A DNA stretch of 25,154 nucleotides from DAOTUB01 sp034437455 (GTDB lineage Bacteria > Chloroflexota > Anaerolineae > B4-G1), in NCBI GenBank assembly GCA_034437455.1, contig DAOTUB010000236.1, forward strand, positions 1 through 25,154, written 5' to 3'. Below, piece after piece: positions 15,720-22,243 of this stretch. The notes beneath the pieces were generated by a model. That model saw only the letters and a program-made list of their open reading frames with translations. It was not told the DNA's origin and did no database searches. Position 1 is the first letter of the stretch, and the number at the start of each line of letters is the position of its first letter. Both the position numbers and the translations under genes were made by a program.

Positions 15720-16481
15720 TCAACCCGGCTGAGGAAACCCAAAGAGCGCCCCTTGCATGATCAAAGTGATGAATACCGCCTGCTCCAACGTCATGTACAG
15801 ACCACGCACGTCCCCCACCCGGCTGCGATATTCCCTGGCGTGTTCTTCTGACCAGAAGAAGACCGATTTACTTCAAAATGCGTCGATGATGCTGGGATCG
15901 TTCAACTTGCAAAAGTCCACGAGCGGCACAAAGACCCGGGGATCAGCTCCCTTCTCCACGACGCGATACGTTAGTTCGGCATCTATTTCGATGTGCAGCG
16001 GTTGGGCGCAATGCGCGCATTCCGTCTCGACGACGACCGATAGCGGACCTTCCCGCAGTTGCCCTTGCACGAAGGGCGTCGCAATCGCGTCGATCGCTCA
16101 GGCAGCGTACACCCGTTCGCCGGTGTTGAAGGTGACGTGATGCGGTGTCCTGTCGACGGTCACAGGGTACGCCCAAGCAACTGCGCCCCGATCATTTCTG
16201 AACAAGAAGGTCTTGTGCCGCTCCAGTTCGTACAGAATGGCGTTCACCCGCGTGATGGGCAGGCTCAACCCTTGCGCGATGGATGCGGGCGCCAGCGGTT
16301 CCCCAATCCCTCCAGCGTGAGGGAGTTCCCTGACCACAAAATGGTGGACTCGGCGATGTTCCTCGGACATGAAACCGAGCGATGCTTCGATTTTCTGCGC
16401 CTCTCGGAGGATTTGTCCCTGCCAAACCGGATTTGGGAGCGGGATCATGGCGCGCCCAAAGCCCAGCAGTAGGTTATTCAT
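15720..16481 (-). CDS. MerB-like organomercurial lyase, predicted selenoprotein with two selenocysteines
   Basis: Read through two in-frame TGA codons, this frame gives a 253-residue MerB-family protein. MerB cleaves carbon-mercury bonds using Cys96, Asp99 and Cys159. The frame has a winged-helix-like N-terminus, then VTVDRTPHHVTFNTGERVYAA, then TGA (codon 128, 16098-16100), then AID. This matches MerB YAWCALD, so TGA stands for Cys96 and Asp131 for Asp99. The second TGA (codon 203, 15873-15875) lies in DAF-TGA-SKSVFF, matching SFCCHVHFF at Cys159. The frame then runs on (EEHAREYRSRVGDVRGLYM) to a final TGA at 15720-15722. Each internal TGA is followed by a SECIS-like hairpin. ATG 16481 has AGGAG seven bases upstream. 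The family alignment is from memory. No sel genes are in the window. Alternative: a pseudogene with two unlucky stops. Confidence 0.82.
15843..15860 (-). promoter_or_regulatory. Candidate bacterial SECIS element for Sec203
   Basis: On the minus strand UUCUUCU-GGUC-AGAAGAA forms a perfect 7-bp stem with a GGUC loop, 12 bases after the TGA at 15873-15875. The loop begins 19 bases after the TGA. The bacterial SECIS model asks for an apical loop about 16-37 bases downstream with G among its first two positions, and the E. coli fdhF loop also contains GGU. Confidence 0.75.
16061..16077 (-). promoter_or_regulatory. Candidate bacterial SECIS element for Sec128
   Basis: On the minus strand GCCCUU-CGUGC-AAGGGC forms a perfect 6-bp stem, 20 bases after the TGA at 16098-16100. 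The loop begins 26 bases after the TGA and has GU at its second and third positions, within the bacterial SECIS rules for distance and loop composition. Confidence 0.75.
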
Positions 16482-16523
16482 GCTTCGTCTCCTCTCAAAG
16501 GGTATCGTTCAACTGTCGGGTCA

Positions 16524-16532
16524 AGTATAACA
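16524..16532 (-). promoter_or_regulatory. Extended -10 promoter of the MerB-like gene
   Basis: On the minus strand TGTTATACT forms an extended -10 element about 43 bases upstream of the MerB-like ATG; no good -35 is seen. It is the same nine bases as the redox operon promoter. Upstream, an inverted repeat GTCAC-N8-GTGAC at 16584-16601 lies between this promoter and the divergent one and could be an operator. Confidence 0.55.
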
Positions 16533-16620
16533 GACTGACCAATTGCGTGGTAGTGAAGCCGGTAATAATCCGCTATGATCCAGGTCACGTATTGATGTGA
16601 CGGGCAGCATTGGCGTAATT

Positions 16621-16649
16621 TTGACTTCTGTGCAAAGGTAGGCTATACT
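16621..16649 (+). promoter_or_regulatory. Sigma-70 promoter of the DUF1295 gene
   Basis: TTGACT (16621-16626) and TATACT (16644-16649) are separated by exactly 17 bases. Transcription should begin near 16656, giving a leader of about 57 bases. The leader contains the small hairpins CTAC-CGA-GTAG at 16655-16665 and CCACT/AGTGG at about 16671-16687. Confidence 0.8.
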
Positions 16650-16712
16650 GAGAACTACCGAGTAGTTTCACCACTCCTACCAAAGTGGTGTATTATATGA
16701 GGAGAAAACACC

Positions 16713-17603
16713 ATGAAGAAAACCGATCGCAATTCGCTTGTCACTATTCTTGTGGTCATCCTGATCGGCCTGGGGCTTGCCTGGGCCGGCAGCCAGGGTG
16801 GAGTCTCGGCCTTTGGCATCCCGATCTTTGCCTTGTCGGTCGGGCTGGCCTTTCTGATCCAGTGGGCGGTCTTTATCCCATCCTACCTGCTGCAGACCGA
16901 GAGGTTCTTTGACCTGACCGGCAGCATCACCTACATCTCGGTGACCACACTGGCCGTGCTGCTCAGCCCAACCGTTGATGGCCGGTCGACCCTGCTGCTG
17001 GCCCTGGTGGTGATCTGGGCGGCCCGCCTGGGCACCTTCCTGTTCCGCCGCATCCAAAAGGCAGGGAAGGACGCCCGCTTTGACGAGATCAAGCCCTCCT
17101 TCCTCCGCTTCCTCAGCACCTGGACTTTGCAGGGGCTGTGGGTGACCTTCACGCTGGCCGCCGCGCTGGCGGCCATTACCACGACCACCCGCAAGGAATT
17201 GGACCTGTTTGCCTTGATCGGCTTCCTGGTCTGGGCTTTCGGGTTCACCATCGAGGTGATGGCCGACACCCAGAAAAGCCGCTTCCGGGCAGATCCCAAG
17301 AACAAGGGCGCGTTCATCCACACCGGTCTGTGGGCCTGGTCCCGCCACCCCAACTACTTTGGCGAGATCGTGCTCTGGATCGGAGTGGCCATCATCGCCC
17401 TGCCCTCGCTACAAGGCTGGCGGTGGGTCACGCTCATTTCTCCAGTGTTCGTCGCCGTGTTGCTCACCCGTATCAGCGGGGTGCCCATCCTGGAAAAGAG
17501 GGCGGATGAAAAATGGGGCGACCAGGAGGCATATGAAGCCTACAAAGAACGCACCTCGGTCTTGATCCCTCGACCTCCCAGATCCAAAACGAGCATCCCA
17601 TGA
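16713..17603 (+). CDS. DUF1295 / steroid 5-alpha-reductase-like membrane protein
   Basis: This 296-residue integral membrane protein has about six hydrophobic segments. The C-terminal half carries the hallmark of the DUF1295 and isoprenylcysteine methyltransferase-like superfamily: GLWAWSRHPNYFGEI followed by a membrane helix and EAYKERTSVLIPRPP. Relatives include steroid 5-alpha reductases and phospholipid N-methyltransferases, but the substrate of bacterial DUF1295 proteins is generally unknown. ATG 16713 follows a GAGGAG site. Its stop overlaps the ATG of the next, interrupted gene (ATGA at 17600-17603), so the two were translationally coupled. Confidence 0.88.
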   Translation: MKKTDRNSLVTILVVILIGLGLAWAGSQGGVSAFGIPIFALSVGLAFLIQWAVFIPSYLLQTERFFDLTGSITYISVTTLAVLLSPTVDGRSTLLLALVVIWAARLGTFLFRRIQKAGKDARFDEIKPSFLRFLSTWTLQGLWVTFTLAAALAAITTTTRKELDLFALIGFLVWAFGFTIEVMADTQKSRFRADPKNKGAFIHTGLWAWSRHPNYFGEIVLWIGVAIIALPSLQGWRWVTLISPVFVAVLLTRISGVPILEKRADEKWGDQEAYEAYKERTSVLIPRPPRSKTSIP

Positions 17604-18201
17604 AGAACGCAAAATTCCCAACCGTGACCGGTTCGAACCTGCAACGGAATAAACTCGCTCTTCCAAAAGATTTGGGTGTGTTTCATCTCAGTTGGGATTT
17701 GGATCGTAGTAGGCGATTTATCGCCGCAACAGCGCGCTGAAGCGCATACTACGAACATCTCTCAACTCATTTGAAACGCACCCAAAAGATTTTGAGGGCG
17801 AACTGAACCTGGTCTTGATCGCGTTCCAACAGTGGCAGCAGAGCCAGGTCGACACGTGGATCCCATTCGCCCGGCAACTTGAGCAAACCGATCCGGCGGT
17901 GCGCTACTATGAACTGCCGACCATTCAACGACTCAACGTTCTGGCCCGCACGTTCGTCAACGAGGGGATGCGGGCCGGCATCCCCGATCCGGTCGCCCGC
18001 GAGCGGACCATCACCCTCTACCTGGACAAGCGCGCCTTCCGTGAGGCGCTCCAGTTGTCCGGCGAGGAGAATATCTATGCGCTTCTCCTCGACCGCCAGG
18101 GAAGAGTCTTGTGGCAAGCAGAAGGCTCCTTCACGCCAGAAAAGGGCGAATCCCTGGCGGCGGCCGTTCGGAAAAGACGAGACGCCCAAAGCGCACCATA
18201 A
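17600..18201 (+). pseudogene. Thioredoxin-fold (ATP10/AhpC-like) gene interrupted by a MITE
   Basis: ATG 17600 opens a frame that overlaps the DUF1295 stop and encodes MKNAKFPTVTGSNLQRN through LPKD. It is then broken by a 110-bp insert plus a 9-bp duplication. Deleting these 119 bases restores one continuous 160-residue frame (LPKDFEGELNLVLIAFQQW) that runs to 18201. The restored protein resembles small thioredoxin-like proteins related to ATP10: a beta strand, NLVLIAFQQWQQ, and later IYALLLDRQGRVLWQAEG. It lacks a CxxC. The family call is moderate. A shorter product starting at 17815 lacks the first strand and has no clear ribosome site, so the gene is probably inactive. Confidence 0.85.
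17674..17783. mobile_element. 110-bp MITE with 9-bp target-site duplication
   Basis: The insert begins GGGTGTGTTTCA and ends TGAAACGCACCC, giving imperfect terminal inverted repeats of about 21 bases. It is flanked by direct copies of AAAAGATTT at 17665-17673 and 17784-17792. Inside, CGTAGTA (17705-17711) pairs with TACTACG (17747-17753) around two hairpins, GGCGAT-TT-ATCGCC at 17712-17725 and GCGCT-GA-AGCGC at 17734-17745. It encodes no protein, so it must have been moved by a transposase encoded elsewhere. Confidence 0.88.
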
Positions 18202-18221
18202 CGACCGAAAGGAGACAAGCC

Positions 18222-18695
18222 ATGCCCAACGAACCAGGCCCCAACCCCGCCGTCATCGAATCGATCCAGGCGTTGGTTCACAATGAGCCTTTTGCCGTGC
18301 TCTGCACCCAGGGCGGCGGCCAACCCTATGGCTCTCTGATCGCCTTTGCTTTCAGCGAGGACCTGCGGACTTTTGTCTTTGCCACGCCGATGGCGACGCG
18401 CAAGTACCGCTTGTTGTCCGAATGCGATCACGTGGCCCTGCTCGTAGACGATCGCAGCAGATTCCCGGACGACGCGATGAAGGTGAGCGCAGTCACAGTG
18501 ACAGGACGGGCCAGCCAGGTGGAACCCGGCGTGGGCTTGGAGCGCTGGGCTGAACTGTTGACGGCCCGCCATCCCTACCTCGAGTCCTTTGTCCAGGCGC
18601 CATCGACGGCGCTGTTTCGGGTCGACGTGACGCGCTACCTGCACGTCACCCGCTTCCAAGAGGTACACGAGTGGCTCTTGGAAGCGGATGAATAA
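18222..18695 (+). CDS. Pyridoxamine 5'-phosphate oxidase-family (split-barrel flavin-binding) protein
   Basis: This 157-residue protein has the PNPOx-like split barrel. A helix (IESIQALVHNEPFAVLCTQ) leads into strands YGSLIAFAFSEDLRTFVFAT, then the flavin-site signature ATRKYRLLSECDHVALLVDD. AVTVTGRASQVE and an FRVDVTRYLHVTRFQEVHEW end follow. Such proteins bind FMN, F420 or heme, and the ligand here cannot be assigned. ATG 18222 follows AAAGGAG at good spacing; the longer upstream frame overlaps the broken thioredoxin-like gene and was rejected. It lies 20 bases after that gene and was probably cotranscribed with the DUF1295 gene. Confidence 0.85.
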   Translation: MPNEPGPNPAVIESIQALVHNEPFAVLCTQGGGQPYGSLIAFAFSEDLRTFVFATPMATRKYRLLSECDHVALLVDDRSRFPDDAMKVSAVTVTGRASQVEPGVGLERWAELLTARHPYLESFVQAPSTALFRVDVTRYLHVTRFQEVHEWLLEADE

Positions 18696-18758
18696 TCCCC
18701 TTTTCTCGATCGTGCAGATTATCAAACCTGCTGGGATTGCGTCGACTCGGTTTGCTCT

Positions 18759-18787
18759 TTGACTTTTGCGCAAGGTCGTATTATACT
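18759..18787 (+). promoter_or_regulatory. Sigma-70 promoter of the secreted hypothetical gene
   Basis: TTGACT (18759-18764) and TATACT (18782-18787) have an exact 17-base spacer. The predicted leader is about 130 bases and holds a hairpin, GCGCCAA/TTGGCGC, at 18826-18849. The spacer resembles that of the promoter at 16621-16649. Confidence 0.8.
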
Positions 18788-18923
18788 GGTGTTGTCTTCG
18801 CACCATGCAAAACACCCCGTGACTCGCGCCAATCCTAATTTGTTGGCGCAACATAACCGGAGATGAACATCTGACCAACAACTGACAGGTTTCATACCGT
18901 CACTGATAGGAGGAAATAAGTCA

Positions 18924-19430
18924 ATGGGAAAACGAGTTATTGTCTCTGTCTCTACTTTGGCGATATTGATCGGCATTCTCCTATTCGCACCCACCGTGTA
19001 TTGTTTCAAACCCGGCAGCCGCGTGCCACTTGGCATCATTCGAGACCACAATGGACCGCCCCAAGAATGGATAACGGCTCTTGTCGAGCGCGAAGGAGGT
19101 CTGCCCAAATCAACCGCTGCCTTGACGTGCTACACAGTGACACAATATAACTGCGACATTGGTCTTGCCGAATCTCTTGACGTGTATCCAGTTCAAAGAT
19201 GGGAGATAGAGCGCGTCACAATCAGCGGTGGGAATCTTTTACCGAGTGTTCTCAGAGGAGAGCTGATCTACTCAATCAACGTCGATATGCATATCCACTA
19301 TACTGATGGAGAGAGTATCGTGTTTCGATGGGATACATGGCGCTATGGATGGTCCTTTGGACCAATCGCCATAGACACAGGCGGCGGTCCCACAGGCGAC
19401 CTTTCCCTCATATCATCGAATACCGGCTAG
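18924..19430 (+). CDS. Secreted hypothetical protein
   Basis: I do not recognise this 168-residue protein. ATG 18924 follows a strong AGGAGGA site. The N-terminus is a classic signal sequence or anchor: GKR, then a hydrophobic run (VSVSTLAILIGILLFAPTVY). The mature part is polar with several beta-like stretches and Cys residues in ALTCYTV and YNCDIG that could form a disulfide, which fits an extracytoplasmic location. A consensus promoter precedes it. It is followed by about 130 bases of apparently empty sequence and a possible small gene. Confidence 0.75.
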   Translation: MGKRVIVSVSTLAILIGILLFAPTVYCFKPGSRVPLGIIRDHNGPPQEWITALVEREGGLPKSTAALTCYTVTQYNCDIGLAESLDVYPVQRWEIERVTISGGNLLPSVLRGELIYSINVDMHIHYTDGESIVFRWDTWRYGWSFGPIAIDTGGGPTGDLSLISSNTG

Positions 19431-19559
19431 CAGTTAGGGCACATCGCGCCAGCTTGTGCTCAGCCTGGCTAATCTCGATTGTTTCAATTGCTCTGCGCTT
19501 GAGAAGTCATCACACTGGCGAGGGCGTCGACACCAGATCCGTCAGGAAAAACATCGCGT

Positions 19560-19691
19560 ATGTCAGAGCACATGGTCAAGATATGGCAGCAAATCATAGT
19601 CGGCAACCAAAACGAACATGGCACCTGTGTTGTCCTGATGGAGCCTGAGGAAAATCCTGCGGATCAGGCAAAAGAGATCCTCAAGGAGTAA
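19560..19691 (+). CDS. Possible 43-residue small protein upstream of the cyclase
   Basis: This short frame begins ATG at 19560 and stops at TAA 19689-19691, so the stop partly overlaps the ribosome site of the cyclase gene 9 bases downstream. The product is acidic and soluble (GTCVVLMEPEENPADQAKEI). Its own ribosome site is weak. The codon pattern and close coupling suggest a real small gene or the remnant of a larger one; no family is recognised. Bases 19431-19559 show nothing else that I can support. Confidence 0.35.
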   Translation: MSEHMVKIWQQIIVGNQNEHGTCVVLMEPEENPADQAKEILKE

Positions 19692-19699
19692 GGAGGGGC

Positions 19700-20977
19700 A
19701 TGAAAAAGTCACGACTCCCAATCTACACGTTTCTGGCAGTGTTTCTTTCCATCGCCATCGTCGGCGTTTTCGTCGTCCCGTTTTTGCTAAACACACTGCG
19801 GCACATCTATCTCGAGCTTCAAGCCGACGTCAACTACCGCCAGGCCCGGTCGATGGCCCAATTCATCCAGAAGCAACTGGATGATGGCCAGCCCGAGAGC
19901 AAAGTCATTGAGGACTTTCAGGCCAGCATCGCGGGCATGCAGTTCGATCGCGGCTACGTCTGCGTCGTGGATCAGGAATCCATCAATTACCTGTGTCACC
20001 CGATGGTTCAAGTCCTGGGGACATCGGTGGCGAACAAGATGGCCCTGTACGACGATAATTTTGACGGTGCCAATCTCGTTCCGTGGGAGCGGCTGATACA
20101 GGCGGGGCAAAGCGGAGGCGGCTTGCTGCACTATGAGATCGAGCAACCCGACGAGATCGTCTACTTTTACTCCATTCCTGGGGTAAACTGGACGGTCTCT
20201 TCCCACGAAAACAGCGAGCGCATCGCCCAAGAGATCAACGCGCTCTCCAGGATAACCGTCATCGGGTCACTCCTCTTTGCCCTCTTCATCGCATTTCCGA
20301 TCTCATTCGCCGTGAGGAACGTGAACCGCCGATACGAGAATCAAATTCTGCGCGAACAGGAGAAATCAGATCGTCTACTGCTAAACATCCTGCCAGCGCC
20401 CATCGCGGAACGGATGAAGGATCAGGAAACGATGATCGCGGACCATTACGCGCACGTCTCGGTCATGTTCTGCGACATTGTCGATTTCACGCCGTTCTCT
20501 GCGAACATCAGCCCAGAGAAACTGGTCGGCTTTTTGAACACGGTTTTCTCGGAGTTTGACAGAATCAGCGACAAGTTTGGCCTGGAGAAAATAAAGACCC
20601 TGGGCGACTCGTACATGGCGGTTTGCGGTGTGCCCGAGAGAACAAAAGACCACGCCAGGCCCGTCGCGCTGGCTGCCCTCGAGATGCTGACCACCGTGAA
20701 GAAAATCGACGCGAACCTGAACGTCCGCATTGGCATCCATTCCGGAGAAGTGGTCGCGGGCGTGATCGGGACGAAAAAGTTCAGCTACGACCTGTGGGGC
20801 GATACGGTGAACACCGCGTCCAGGCTGCAATCGCACAGCCCCGAGGGCGAGATCCATTGCAGTGACTCCACCTACGAGTTGCTCAAGGAAGAATTCGATT
20901 TCAGGGACAACGGGCTGGTGGAGTTGAAAGGGAAAGGAAAGCTGCATACCTATTCCTTATTGGGGCCCAAGCAATAA
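19700..20977 (+). CDS. Membrane-anchored class III adenylate cyclase
   Basis: This 425-residue cyclase has a membrane helix at about residues 7-33 and a periplasmic sensor region of about 150 residues. The sensor includes YVCVVDQESINYLCHP and YFYSIPGVNWTVSSH, which is Cache-like. A second helix follows at about 190-212, then the class III catalytic domain (about 250-420). The metal-binding aspartates are in FCDIVDF and LGDSYM. The adenine-selecting Lys and Asp appear in EKIKTLGD and YDLWGD, and the transition-state Asn/Arg in VNTASR. These features predict cAMP rather than cGMP production, controlled by an external signal. ATG 19700 follows GGAGGGG. No HAMP motif is obvious in the short linker. 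Confidence 0.9.
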   Translation: MKKSRLPIYTFLAVFLSIAIVGVFVVPFLLNTLRHIYLELQADVNYRQARSMAQFIQKQLDDGQPESKVIEDFQASIAGMQFDRGYVCVVDQESINYLCHPMVQVLGTSVANKMALYDDNFDGANLVPWERLIQAGQSGGGLLHYEIEQPDEIVYFYSIPGVNWTVSSHENSERIAQEINALSRITVIGSLLFALFIAFPISFAVRNVNRRYENQILREQEKSDRLLLNILPAPIAERMKDQETMIADHYAHVSVMFCDIVDFTPFSANISPEKLVGFLNTVFSEFDRISDKFGLEKIKTLGDSYMAVCGVPERTKDHARPVALAALEMLTTVKKIDANLNVRIGIHSGEVVAGVIGTKKFSYDLWGDTVNTASRLQSHSPEGEIHCSDSTYELLKEEFDFRDNGLVELKGKGKLHTYSLLGPKQ

Positions 20978-20993
20978 ACCGACAGGAGCAGGC

Positions 20994-21027
20994 AGCACAA
21001 AGCCGCCTCGTGAGGCGGCTTTGTGCT
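20994..21027. terminator. Perfect 16-bp hairpin between convergent genes
   Basis: AGCACAAAGCCGCCTC pairs perfectly with 21012-21027 around a 2-base loop. It lies between the cyclase stop and the rplL stop, so it probably serves as a bidirectional terminator, although no clear T tract follows on either strand. Confidence 0.6.
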
Positions 21028-21051
21028 GTGCTATAATTAGGGGGAGACAAT

Positions 21052-21432
21052 CTACTTGACTTCGATGACTGCCCCGGCTTCTTCCAATTTGGATCTGGCG
21101 TCCTCAGCTGCTTCCTTCGAGACGGCTTCCATCACAGCAGCGGGCGCGCCGTCCACCAGATCCTTCGCCTCCCTCAAGCCCAGCGCGGTGAGTTGCCTCA
21201 CGGCCTTGATCACCTGGATCTTTTTGGGGCCGATCTCCTTGATGACGACGTCAAACTCGGTCTGTTCCTCTTCCGGTTCGGCGACGCCAGCGGCTGCTGC
21301 CGGCATCGGACCCATCGCCATCGGCGCTGCCGCACTCACGCCTAACTTTTCCTCCAGCATCGTGACCAACTCGGATGCTTCCAACAATGTCAGTTTGCTG
21401 ATCTCTTCCACAATATTTGCTAATTCTGCCAC
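21052..21432 (-). CDS. rplL: Ribosomal protein L7/L12
   Basis: This 126-residue protein is ribosomal protein L7/L12 of the stalk that recruits translation GTPases. The N-terminal dimerisation domain (IVEEISKLTLLEASELVTMLEEK) is followed by an Ala/Pro/Gly-rich hinge. The C-terminal domain has the conserved FDVVIKEIGPKKIQVIKAVR, LGLREAKDLVDGAP and KLEEAGAVIEVK. The start codon is GTG with AGGAGG upstream. It is the last gene of the operon; no rpoB follows, unlike the common rplKAJL-rpoBC order. Confidence 0.98.
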   Translation of the reverse strand: MAELANIVEEISKLTLLEASELVTMLEEKLGVSAAAPMAMGPMPAAAAGVAEPEEEQTEFDVVIKEIGPKKIQVIKAVRQLTALGLREAKDLVDGAPAAVMEAVSKEAAEDARSKLEEAGAVIEVK

Positions 21433-21503
21433 AGTTTCTTTGCCTCCTTGCTAAGATTGTGTGCTTGTATGCTCATGCTTATACTCTCTGATCTAACCTT
21501 CAC

Positions 21504-22064
21504 TCAGGCGGCCACCTCGACGGCAGGCTCAGAACCAGCCGACTCCTCCAACTTGTCCGCATAGGCCTGCACCACGTTGAGGATCTGCCGGATACCGCTG
21601 GCAATGACGCCGACCACCTGGGAAGCTGGCGCATTGATGGTGCCGAGCGCCTGGGCCAGGAGCACCTCCCGCGACGGCAGGTTGGCGATGTCGCTCACCT
21701 GATCCGCCGAAAGCGGGACAGCCCCCATCCAGCCACCCTTGATGCGCAGCACCTTTGTATCCTTGGCCATGTCCACCAGAACCTTTGCCACCGCCGGCAC
21801 TTTGTCGTAGCAAAAGCCAACCGCCGTCGGCTCGACCAGCCACTCATCGGGCAGTGATATGCCAACCTCCTCCAAGGCCAGCAACAGCAAGCGGTTCTTG
21901 ACCACCTGGAACTTGCCGTCGATCGGACGTAGTTCATTCCTGATTTTGCTCATCTCACTCACATCCAGCCCCTTGTAATCTGCCAGGATGATCCCCTGGC
22001 CGCGTTCAAGTTGCTCGATGTATTGTGCGACGAGTTCGTTCTTACGCTCTCTTGAAAGTGCCAA
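21504..22064 (-). CDS. rplJ: Ribosomal protein L10
   Basis: This 186-residue protein is ribosomal protein L10, the base of the stalk to which L7/L12 dimers bind. Recognisable segments are GIILADYKGLDVSEMSKIR, KFQVVKNRLLLLAL, and the C-terminal helix region NVVQAYADKLEESAGSE that anchors L7/L12. The start codon is TTG at 22064, fixed by a strong AGGAGGT site about 8 bases upstream. The gene is preceded by an L10 leader with an attenuator and followed 71 bases later by rplL. Confidence 0.97.
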   Translation of the reverse strand: MALSRERKNELVAQYIEQLERGQGIILADYKGLDVSEMSKIRNELRPIDGKFQVVKNRLLLLALEEVGISLPDEWLVEPTAVGFCYDKVPAVAKVLVDMAKDTKVLRIKGGWMGAVPLSADQVSDIANLPSREVLLAQALGTINAPASQVVGVIASGIRQILNVVQAYADKLEESAGSEPAVEVAA

Positions 22065-22090
22065 TCTCTCTTACCTCCTTCTGTTGTACA

Positions 22091-22240
22091 AAGAAAAATC
22101 CCCGCGCCGCGCCGACGCAGGGACATTTCTCCAAAAATGGATGCCGGACGTTTTGTATCCGACCGTGTCTCGCCTCGGCAGGCTCACATTAAGCGCCTCG
22201 GGGCGCACCTGCTGTCTCTGGCTACAAGTTGTTTCAAACG
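22091..22240 (-). promoter_or_regulatory. L10 leader with attenuator in front of rplJ
   Basis: Read on the minus strand, the 5' part contains AGACAGCAGGUGCGCC and, after a stem with CUUAAUG, GAGCCUGCCGAGGCGAGAC. These are typical of the ribosomal L10 leader that binds the L10-L12 complex. A terminator hairpin at 22099-22123 (UCCCUGCGUC pairing with GGCGCGGGGA) is followed by UUUUUC. In this family binding of L10-L12 represses further rplJ-rplL synthesis; here attenuation is the likely mechanism. Confidence 0.78.
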
Positions 22241-22243
22241 ACT

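Noticed and set aside
15720..15722. The third TGA as another selenocysteine
   Set aside because: It lies at the expected C-terminal end of the family, no catalytic Cys is expected there, and the translation beyond it is not family-like.
15757..16472. Plus-strand frames across the MerB-like gene
   Set aside because: They are reverse-complement shadows without motifs, and they overlap the coherent minus-strand protein.
15873..16481. MerB-like region as a decayed pseudogene or two separate small genes
   Set aside because: Only TGA stops occur, there is no frameshift, both stops lie at catalytic Cys positions, and each is followed by a SECIS-like hairpin. The second fragment has no good start.
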